Positions 1 through 4,731 of a DNA stretch of 6,389 nucleotides are shown in pieces. The stretch lies in NCBI GenBank assembly GCA_051009015.1, contig JBPCWZ010000009.1, positions 1 to 6,389 of the forward strand. The letters run 5' to 3'. Both the position numbers and the translations under genes were made by a program. This DNA is from JAHRAH01 sp051009015. GTDB taxonomy: Bacteria; Pseudomonadota; Gammaproteobacteria; Tethybacterales; Persebacteraceae. How positions within the stretch are numbered: the first letter of the stretch is position 1; each line of letters begins with the position of its first letter. A model generated the notes under the pieces. That model ran no database searches. It saw only the letters and a list, made by a program, of their open reading frames with translations, and was not told the DNA's origin.

Positions 1-125
1 ATAAAAGCCCTGAAAGGGCGGCATGGTCACAGCACGGGGCAACGCCCCGTGAATCGGCGCACCCAATTAATCAAGCCCTGAAAGGGCGACCGAAAACAAC
101 GGCGGCGAATGTCATAACGGGCGGG
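1..125 (+). repeat. Long composite repeat unit, copy A
   Basis: This nearly identical match to 504-630 differs by one substitution (A89 versus G592) and a two-base insertion in the second copy. The unit holds a GCCCTGAAAGGGC core at 7-19, a perfect 8-bp hairpin CACGGGGC/GCCCCGTG with AAC loop at 33-51, a TTAATCAAGCCC junction, and a second core at 75-87, followed by about 38 less palindromic bases. Copy A begins at the window edge, so its true left end may lie outside. The near identity suggests recent duplication or gene-conversion-like homogenisation. Confidence 0.9.
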
Positions 126-141
126 ACGCCCTTTCAGGGCT
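126..141 (-). repeat. Solitary inverted core motif
   Basis: ACGCCCTTTCAGGGCT is the reverse complement of the 13-base core plus flanks. It sits directly against the right end of copy A, facing it. The flank ACGCCC matches the same flank in the inverted copies at 276-291 and 745-760, so it is probably the end of a truncated inverted unit. Confidence 0.75.
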
Positions 142-153
142 ATGGATATAAAA

Positions 154-223
154 GCGCCCACATTGGCGGGCGCGGCATTGTTGCTTTGCAACAATGCGAC
201 AGATTATCGCTTGCGCGATAATC
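154..223. repeat. Three adjacent perfect hairpins
   Basis: Three self-complementary segments sit one after another. GCGCCC (154-159) pairs with GGGCGC (168-173) over an 8-base loop. GCATTGTTGC (175-184) pairs perfectly with GCAACAATGC (188-197) over a TTT loop. GATTATCGC (202-210) pairs perfectly with GCGATAATC (215-223) over a TTGC loop. Gaps between hairpins are 1 and 4 bases. The stem sequences differ from each other and from the flanking repeat families. No T-run follows, so an intrinsic terminator is unlikely. The segment could be a structured RNA or part of a palindromic element. Confidence 0.7.
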
Positions 224-244
224 AATAACTATTATGATGCCGAG

Positions 245-294
245 TCACGGGGCGTTGCCCCGTGCTGTGAACAGGACGCCCTTTCAGGGCTTTA
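245..294 (-). repeat. Partial inverted copy of the composite unit
   Basis: The CACGGGGC-GTT-GCCCCGTG hairpin at 246-264 is the reverse complement of the hairpin in copy A. It is followed by CTGTGAACAGGACGCCCT and the inverted core at 278-290. The distal core and TTGATTAAT junction present in the full inverted copy at 679-764 are missing, so this copy is truncated. Confidence 0.8.
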
Positions 295-298
295 ATAC

Positions 299-350
299 CG
301 TCATTTCCGCCCCCTCGTCATTCCCGCCCCCTCGTCATTCCTGCCCCCCT
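299..350 (+). repeat. Short tandem repeat, three ~17-bp units
   Basis: Three head-to-tail units read CGTCATTTCCGCCCCCT (299-315), CGTCATTCCCGCCCCCT (316-332) and an 18-base version with one extra C (333-350). A fourth CGTCATTCC at 351 starts the long inverted repeat. The array therefore looks like repeated amplification of the end of the GTCATTCC element. The C-tract varies in length, as expected for slippage. Confidence 0.85.
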
Positions 351-418
351 CGTCATTCCGGCGTAAGCCGGAATCTCCGTTTGCCCTTTGGGAGATTCCG
401 GCTTACGCCGGAATGACG
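351..418. repeat. 28-bp perfect inverted repeat (paired GTCATTCC elements)
   Basis: Bases 351-378 are the exact reverse complement of 391-418, separated by a 12-base loop (379-390). Each arm is itself palindromic: ATTCCGGC-GTAA-GCCGGAAT on the left and its mirror on the right. Two short dispersed elements are thus joined tail to tail. The elements resemble the GTCATTCC...GGAAT dispersed repeats common in proteobacteria and the dRS3 repeats of Neisseria. No T-run follows on either strand, so terminator function is not supported. Confidence 0.88.
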
Positions 419-448
419 GAAAAAAGGGAATGACGGGGCTTTTTTAAT

Positions 449-475
449 GTCATTCCCGCGCAAGCGGGAATCTCC
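449..475 (+). repeat. GTCATTCC-type dispersed palindrome
   Basis: The element has an 8-bp perfect stem, ATTCCCGC (452-459) and GCGGGAAT (464-471), with a GCAA loop, framed by GTC and CTCC as in the arms at 351-418. The stem differs from those arms by compensated changes (CCGGC/GCCGG versus CCCGC/GCGGG), which suggests pairing is preserved. Additional bare GGAATGACG ends lie at 410-418 and 427-435. Confidence 0.8.
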
Positions 476-483
476 CAAACCAT

Positions 484-499
484 CGCCGCGATAGCGGCG
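484..499. repeat. Short GC-rich hairpin
   Basis: CGCCGC (484-489) pairs perfectly with GCGGCG (494-499) around a GATA loop. It separates the GTCATTCC element from copy B. It has no T-tract and no recognisable function. Confidence 0.5.
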
Positions 500-503
500 C
501 GTT

Positions 504-630
504 ATAAAAGCCCTGAAAGGGCGGCATGGTCACAGCACGGGGCAACGCCCCGTGAATCGGCGCACCCAATTAATCAAGCCCTGAAAGGGCGGCCGAAAAC
601 AACGGCGGCGAATTGGTCATAACGGGCGGG
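504..630 (+). repeat. Long composite repeat unit, copy B
   Basis: This is the second direct copy of the unit at 1-125. It carries cores at 510-522 and 578-590 and the CACGGGGC/GCCCCGTG hairpin at 536-554. It has G at 592 where copy A has A89, and a TG insertion in GCGAATTGGTCAT. The match stops abruptly after AACGGGCGGG, where copy A continues into ACGCCC and copy B into GTTTTGTG; this marks a unit boundary at about 630. Confidence 0.9.
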
Positions 631-678
631 GTTTTGTGTTTGCGGTTTTTGCCGGGCTTTGCCCTGCAAAAGAATGGG

Positions 679-764
679 ACGCCCTTACAGGGCTTGATTA
701 ATGGGTAATACCGTCACGGGGCGTTGCCCCGTGCTATGAACAGGACGCCCTTTCAGGGCTATAA
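679..764 (-). repeat. Full inverted copy of the composite unit
   Basis: Read on the minus strand, this segment has the same order as copies A and B: core (747-759), CACGGGGC hairpin (715-733), TTAATCAAGCCC junction, second core (681-693). The region between hairpin and junction is shorter and diverged. The second core has one change that breaks a pair in the usual sequence. With copy B it forms a head-to-head pair separated by about 48 bases, the arrangement seen in BIME-like clusters. Confidence 0.82.
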
Positions 765-791
765 GCCAAAGGCAAGCGGCGGTTTTCTAAT

Positions 792-816
792 GTCATTACC
801 GCGCAGGCGGGAATCC
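792..816 (+). repeat. Degenerate GTCATTCC-type element next to the ankyrin gene end
   Basis: GTCATTACCGCGCAGGCGGGAATCC is a decayed version of the element at 449-475, with one mismatch in the stem. It lies 18-42 bases beyond the ankyrin gene's stop codon, so it would be transcribed as a hairpin at the 3' end of that mRNA. There is no T-run, so an end-protecting or weak terminating role is only a possibility. Confidence 0.6.
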
Positions 817-833
817 ATAAACTGCCGCTAATG

Positions 834-1811
834 CTATTTGTCGCCTTGCTTTTTCATCTCCTTCCGCAGAGCGAGTGCAATGTCGCTGTCTTTGCCATGC
901 AATTCTATGGCAATATCTAACGGCGTTTTTCCGTCATCAGAGCGGGCATATAAATCCGCCCCTGCTCTGACAATGGCAAGCGCAGTTTCGGTTTGACCTG
1001 CCCCTGCCGCATAATGCAAAGGCGTCAAGCCATTTTCCGCTTTTGCGTCAATATCCGCCCCCATTTTGACAATGGCAAGCGCGATTTCGGTCTGCCCCCC
1101 TCTTGTCACATAATGCAAAGGCGTTCGGCTATTGTTAGTTTTAGCGTCAATATCCGCCCCCGCATTGACGAGGGCAAGCGCGGTTTCGGCTTGCACCGCC
1201 TCTGCCGCAAGATGCAAAGGCGTCGCATTATTGTTAGTTTTAGCGTCAATATTCGCCCCGGCATTGACAAGGGCAAGCGCGGTTTCGGTTTGACCGAACT
1301 CTGCCGCAAGATGCAAAGGCGTAAAGTCCTTCTTTGTTGCTTTTGCCTCAATATCCGCCCCTGCTTTGACGAGGGCAAGCGCAATTTCAATATGACCTAC
1401 TTCTGCCGCACCATGCAAAGGCGTAAAGCCGTCGTTCGTTTTTGCCTCAATATCCGCTCCCGCTTTAACAAGGGCAAGCGCGGTTTCGTTGTGACCTCTC
1501 AATACCGCCAAATACAAAGGCGTAAAGCCCTTTGCCATTTTTACTTCAATATCCGCCCCGGCATTGGCAAGGGCAAGGGCAATTTCGGCATGACCAAAAA
1601 CCGCCGAAATATGCAGAGGCGTAAAGCCCTGTATGGCTTTTTCGTTAATATCCCCCCCGCTGTCAATCAGTCGTTTGACTTCGGCGATATTGCCGTCTGT
1701 CGCCGCCTGATGCAAAGGCGGCAAATGGCTGTCGGCGAAAGCCGCCGCGCCAATAATGGCGAAAAGCCCCGCCAAGATGGCGGCGGCGAAAAGGCTGCGA
1801 ATGGTTTTCAT
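834..1811 (-). CDS. Secreted ankyrin-repeat protein
   Basis: This 325-residue protein consists of a signal peptide followed almost entirely by ankyrin repeats. Residues 1-26 show a classic Sec signal: KTIR, a hydrophobic stretch (about residues 7-25), and a probable cleavage after AFA. From residue 29 there are nine 33-residue units starting near 29, 62, 95, 128, 162, 195, 228, 261 and 294; the fourth has 34 residues. Middle units keep the consensus TPLHxAA...TALALVxAGADIxAK. The first is divergent and the last degrades into a basic tail, as normal for capping repeats. Ankyrin repeats bind proteins and carry no enzymatic function; the partner is unknown. No membrane anchor follows the signal, so periplasmic or exported location is likely. 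The start is set by a strong GGAGG six bases upstream. The gene diverges from glcD and is flanked at its 3' end by the repeat cluster. Repeats are similar at DNA level too, suggesting internal duplication. Confidence 0.9.
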   Translation of the reverse strand: MKTIRSLFAAAILAGLFAIIGAAAFADSHLPPLHQAATDGNIAEVKRLIDSGGDINEKAIQGFTPLHISAVFGHAEIALALANAGADIEVKMAKGFTPLYLAVLRGHNETALALVKAGADIEAKTNDGFTPLHGAAEVGHIEIALALVKAGADIEAKATKKDFTPLHLAAEFGQTETALALVNAGANIDAKTNNNATPLHLAAEAVQAETALALVNAGADIDAKTNNSRTPLHYVTRGGQTEIALAIVKMGADIDAKAENGLTPLHYAAGAGQTETALAIVRAGADLYARSDDGKTPLDIAIELHGKDSDIALALRKEMKKQGDK

Positions 1812-1817
1812 TGGTGT

Positions 1818-1822
1818 CCTCC
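1818..1822 (-). promoter_or_regulatory. Ribosome binding site of the ankyrin gene
   Basis: On the minus strand, GGAGG lies six bases before the ATG at 1811-1809. It is the strongest Shine-Dalgarno match among the four genes and fixes the start. A CATAAT box further upstream (1842-1837) could be its -10 element, but no convincing -35 is visible. Confidence 0.75.
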
Positions 1823-1863
1823 GTTGAGAATTTGCTATTATGCTACCACAACCGCCGCCCGAC

Positions 1864-1913
1864 TTGCCGAATGCGGCAAAAGGATATTCCCGTTTTTGCT
1901 GGAATGACGGGAA
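1864..1913. repeat. Two hairpins in the divergent intergenic region
   Basis: TTGCCG (1864-1869) pairs perfectly with CGGCAA (1874-1879) around an AATG loop. Just after it, TTCCCGT (1887-1893) pairs with ACGGGAA (1907-1913). The second contains ATTCC...GGAATGACGG and is probably an eroded copy of the GTCATTCC family seen at 351-475. They lie between the likely promoters of the ankyrin gene and glcD. An operator role cannot be shown from sequence. Confidence 0.5.
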
Positions 1914-1934
1914 AACTTAAAGCCCGACATTATC

Positions 1935-1960
1935 TTGGCAAATCTTAAAATGATTATAAT
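1935..1960 (+). promoter_or_regulatory. Candidate promoter of glcD-glcF
   Basis: A perfect TATAAT lies at 1955-1960. The best -35 match is TTGGCA at 1935-1940, but the 14-base spacer is shorter than the usual 16-18. Transcription would begin near 1967, giving a leader of about 20 bases before the ATG at 1987. Within that leader GGGG at 1972-1975 is the only purine-rich candidate ribosome site. Confidence 0.45.
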
Positions 1961-1986
1961 GTTGTTGTTATGGGGTTTTGTTTGTG

Positions 1987-3456
1987 ATGGCGGCGGGCGG
2001 GGGGAAACCTTCGGCGCAGTTGCTTGCCGATATGGCGGCGGTGTTGCCCGGCGGCGGGTTGCTTGACAAGGCGGCGCAAACTTCGGTTTTTGATACTGAC
2101 GGCTTTACGATGCACAGGCAAACGCCGATGGCGGTTGCGCTGCCGCAAAATGCCGAACAAGTGCGCGCCGTCATTGATATCTGCCGCCGCCATAATGTGC
2201 CGATTGTCGCCCGCGGGGCGGGGACCGGTTTGTCGGGCGGCGCGCTTCCGCATCCGTCCGGCGTGCTTTTGGCGCTGACGAAGATGAACCGGATATTGGA
2301 AATAAACGCCGATGCGATGCTGGCACGGGTGCAGCCGGGAGTGATAAATCTGGCAGTTTCGCAAGCGGCGGCGGCGCATAACTTATATTACGCCCCCGAC
2401 CCTTCATCGCAAGTCGCATGCTCCATCGGCGGCAATATCGCCGAAAATGCCGGCGGCGTCCATTGTCTGAAATACGGATTGACGGTGCACAATGTCGCCG
2501 CCCTGAAAGTGATAACCATCAATGGCGATATTTTGGATATCGGCGGCGAAGTGCCGGAATGCCCGGGTTATGATTTGACGGCGCTGATGACCGGCTCCGA
2601 AGGAATGCTCGGTGTTGTTGTTGAAGCGACTTTGCGGCTGCTGCCTTCGCCTCCGGCGGTGGAAACCATCCTCGCCGGTTTTGACCAAGTGGAAGATGCC
2701 GCAGCGGCGGTTGCCGGTGTTATTAATGGCGGCATTATTCCCGCCGGTTTGGAAATGATGGACAACCCCGCCATACGGGCGGCGGAAGATTTTGCCGCCG
2801 CCGGTTATCCGGTTGATGCCGCGGCGGTGTTGATATGCGAGTTGGACGGCGCGCCCGATACCGTCGCCGAAGAAATGCGCCATGTGCGCGATATCTTCAC
2901 AAGTTGTAATGCCGGCAGCATTGTCGCGGCAAAAAACACCGCCGAGCGGGATGTCATCTGGGCGGGGCGGCGGGCGGCATTTAGCGCCATCGGCAGGATA
3001 TCGCCGGATTATTATTGCGTTGATGGCACAATACCGCGCCGCAAAGTTGCCGAAGTATTGCGGCGCATTGCAGATTTGGCGGCGGCGCGGGGGTTGGGCG
3101 TGGCGAATGTTTTTCATGCCGGAGACGGCAACTTGCATCCGCTGATATTGTATGACGCCGCCAAAGGACAAACACAACAAGCCGAAGCATTGGGAAACGA
3201 CATATTGCGCGCTTGTCTGGAAGCGGGCGGGACCATCACCGGCGAGCATGGAGTCGGCGTGGAAAAGTTGGATGCAATGTGCGGGCAGTTTGCGCCGCCG
3301 GAGTTGGCGCAGTTTTATCGCGTCAAGGAAGCGTTTGACCCGGGCAAGTTGCTAAACCCCGGCAAGGCGGTGCCGACTTTGACAAGATGCGCCGAACTCG
3401 GCGGAATGCACATTCATCATAACAAAATGCCGCACCCGCATCTGCCGCGCTTTTAG
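1987..3456 (+). CDS. glcD: Glycolate oxidase, FAD-binding subunit GlcD
   Basis: GlcD is the flavoprotein subunit of glycolate oxidase, which oxidises glycolate to glyoxylate at the inner face of the membrane. The protein has 489 residues, near the roughly 499 of E. coli GlcD. It belongs to the vanillyl-alcohol-oxidase-type FAD family. The N-terminal FAD domain includes ARGAGTGLSGGA (75-86) and PDPSSQVACSIGGNIAENAGG (137-157). The C-terminal FAD-oxidase domain carries FHAGDGNLHP (376-385) and GEHGVG (419-424), whose histidines are conserved in this family. The tail PTLTRCAELGGMHIHH (463-478) is typical of true GlcD rather than D-lactate dehydrogenase relatives. I chose the ATG at 1987; in-frame TTG at 1978 and GTG at 1984 are possible, but leave less room from the promoter. 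The stop is three bases from the glcF start, so the two are co-transcribed and probably translationally coupled. The glcE gene usually found next is absent. Confidence 0.93.
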   Translation: MAAGGGKPSAQLLADMAAVLPGGGLLDKAAQTSVFDTDGFTMHRQTPMAVALPQNAEQVRAVIDICRRHNVPIVARGAGTGLSGGALPHPSGVLLALTKMNRILEINADAMLARVQPGVINLAVSQAAAAHNLYYAPDPSSQVACSIGGNIAENAGGVHCLKYGLTVHNVAALKVITINGDILDIGGEVPECPGYDLTALMTGSEGMLGVVVEATLRLLPSPPAVETILAGFDQVEDAAAAVAGVINGGIIPAGLEMMDNPAIRAAEDFAAAGYPVDAAAVLICELDGAPDTVAEEMRHVRDIFTSCNAGSIVAAKNTAERDVIWAGRRAAFSAIGRISPDYYCVDGTIPRRKVAEVLRRIADLAAARGLGVANVFHAGDGNLHPLILYDAAKGQTQQAEALGNDILRACLEAGGTITGEHGVGVEKLDAMCGQFAPPELAQFYRVKEAFDPGKLLNPGKAVPTLTRCAELGGMHIHHNKMPHPHLPRF

Positions 3457-3459
3457 TTG

Positions 3460-4686
3460 ATGACATCGCAAACACAAACCGCCGCGCAAGTGTCCGCCGA
3501 AGATGGCGCGCGGGCGCTTTTGCGAAAGTGCGTGCATTGCGGGTTTTGCAACAGCGTCTGCCCGACTTATTTGGAATTGGCGGACGAACAAAACGGACCG
3601 CGCGGGCGCATCTGGCAGATGAAATCTTTTTTGGCGGGAGAGCCGACCGCCGCCGTCAATCTCGCCAATTTGGATTTGTGTTTGACTTGCGGGGCTTGTC
3701 AATCCGCTTGTCCGTCCGGTGTGGAATATCTGGCGGCGCACGATATGGTAAAGCCGATGATGGAAAAGCAACTTCCGCGCGGCTGGCGCAAAAATATCAT
3801 GCGCCGCATCGCGCTGGCGGTTTTGCCGCATCCCAAAAGAGTGCGCCCGATGATTAAGTTGGCGCAGTTATTCGGGCTGCAGCCGCCGGTGCAAAGTATG
3901 CAAGTGCAAACAAACACCGCCAAAGTTGCCGCCGAAAACAATGATGACAAAACCGCGCGGGCGGTTTTGTTTGACGGCTGTGTGCAAAGCGCCGCGGCGC
4001 CGGGGATAAATCATCACGCCGCAAAGTTGATTCAGGCAACCGGCATCGGCACTTTGGAAGAAACCGGTTTTTGTTGCGGCGCATTGCAGATGCATCTTGG
4101 CGATGAAGAAAAAGGCAAAGCGCGCATTCGCAACAATGTGGATATTTTGCACCGCCGTTTGCAAAACGGCGCAAAGTGGATTGTCAGCACCGCTTCCGGC
4201 TGCGGGCGAATGGTCGCATCTTATGGCAGAGTGCTGGCAAACGAAAGCGGTTATGCCGCAAAAGCAAAACAAGTATCGGCGGCGGCTATGGATGTCGGCG
4301 TATTGCTGGCGGGGCAAAGTTGCGACAACCTGCAGCCGGCGGATAATATTAAGGGCGATGAAGGAGAGGCGGTTTTTCACTGCCCCTGCACTTTGACACA
4401 CGGCGAAAGCGCGGGCGGCGGCGCGGCGGTAATGGCAGTGCTGGAAAAAGTCGGCGTCAAAACAACAATGCCGCCGCCGGTATGTTGCGGCTCCGCCGGC
4501 TTTTATAGTTATGAAAACCCGAAAATGGCAAAAACCCTCCGCGACAAACGATTGGCGGTTTTGCAAGATGGCAACCCTTCGGCGATATACACGGCAAACA
4601 TCGGTTGCCAAATCCACCTCCAAACCGGCACCAAAACCCCCGTCCGCCATTGGCTGGATTTGCTGCAAGTGCGCCAAACACAATAA
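3460..4686 (+). CDS. glcF: Glycolate oxidase, iron-sulfur subunit GlcF
   Basis: GlcF takes electrons from the GlcD flavin through iron-sulfur centres towards the respiratory chain. The 408-residue product matches the usual length of about 407. Two ferredoxin-type 4Fe-4S motifs are intact: CVHCGFCNSVCP (24-35) and CLTCGACQSACP (74-85), each followed by the expected loop. The C-terminal half has two cysteine-rich CCG domains: GC at 173-174 and FCCG at 204-207, then HCPC at 307-310 and VCCGSAG at 341-347. TANIGCQ (378-384) and VRHW near the end are GlcF hallmarks. There are no transmembrane segments, so membrane contact would be through partners. The ATG at 3460 comes right after the glcD stop; a TTG at 3457 is also in frame. 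No Shine-Dalgarno of its own is evident, consistent with coupling to glcD. Related CCG-domain proteins occur in lactate and heterodisulfide enzymes, but the neighbour and tail make GlcF the best call. Confidence 0.93.
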   Translation: MTSQTQTAAQVSAEDGARALLRKCVHCGFCNSVCPTYLELADEQNGPRGRIWQMKSFLAGEPTAAVNLANLDLCLTCGACQSACPSGVEYLAAHDMVKPMMEKQLPRGWRKNIMRRIALAVLPHPKRVRPMIKLAQLFGLQPPVQSMQVQTNTAKVAAENNDDKTARAVLFDGCVQSAAAPGINHHAAKLIQATGIGTLEETGFCCGALQMHLGDEEKGKARIRNNVDILHRRLQNGAKWIVSTASGCGRMVASYGRVLANESGYAAKAKQVSAAAMDVGVLLAGQSCDNLQPADNIKGDEGEAVFHCPCTLTHGESAGGGAAVMAVLEKVGVKTTMPPPVCCGSAGFYSYENPKMAKTLRDKRLAVLQDGNPSAIYTANIGCQIHLQTGTKTPVRHWLDLLQVRQTQ

Positions 4687-4716
4687 TCCAACCGTCATCT
4701 TTGTTTTTGCCTGTAT

Positions 4717-4722
4717 TATAAT
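4717..4722 (+). promoter_or_regulatory. Perfect -10 box next to the formate dehydrogenase start
   Basis: TATAAT ends nine bases before the ATG at 4732, so a transcript from it would begin only about two or three bases before the start codon. No good -35 is found at standard spacing (4694-4699 reads GTCATC); TTGTTT at 4701-4706 is too close. The match may be chance in a short AT-rich gap. If active it would give a leaderless mRNA, separate from readthrough out of glcF. Confidence 0.35.
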
Positions 4723-4731
4723 TTGACGAAG

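Larger units (their letters stand above)
1..833. repeat. Gene-free intergenic cluster of palindromic repeats
   Basis: No reading frame here looks like a gene; the longest, about 60 codons at 234-416, is made entirely of repeat sequence. The stretch is built from at least two palindromic repeat families. One carries GCCCTGAAAGGGC and the CACGGGGC-GCCCCGTG hairpin. The other carries GTCATTCC...GGAAT. Eight copies of the first family's 13-base core are visible, at 7-19, 75-87, 128-140, 278-290, 510-522, 578-590, 681-693 (one mismatch, TTACA for TTTCA) and 747-759. Four read as GCCCTGAAAGGGC and four as its reverse complement. The organisation resembles REP/BIME-type mosaics or non-autonomous palindromic elements; whether it is mobile is inference. 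Confidence 0.85.

Noticed and set aside
234..416. Short plus-strand open frame of about 60 codons
   Set aside because: It consists wholly of repeat units (hairpin, core, tandem array and inverted repeat) and its protein has low complexity.
351..445. Intrinsic terminator from the long hairpin
   Set aside because: The 28-bp hairpin is followed by A-rich, not T-rich, sequence on the plus strand and C/G-rich sequence on the minus strand. The AAAAAAG/CTTTTTT pairing at 420-445 is too AT-rich to be a typical terminator stem.
1..764. Possible CRISPR array
   Set aside because: Repeats differ in spacing and orientation, the palindromic cores are only 13 bases, and there are no regular 30-40 base spacers or cas genes.
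993..1907. Long plus-strand open frame (304 codons) opposite the ankyrin gene
   Set aside because: Its repeated composition mirrors the 99-base ankyrin repeats read in antisense. The minus-strand frame has a signal peptide, clean repeats and a strong ribosome site.
1970..1987. Five-codon leader frame (ATG at 1970) whose TGA overlaps the glcD ATG
   Set aside because: The TGATG overlap is suggestive of coupling, but there is no ribosome site in front and so short a frame is expected by chance.
2404..3249. 281-codon minus-strand open frame opposite glcD
   Set aside because: It is fully antisense to the conserved FAD domain, with no recognisable domain or ribosome site.
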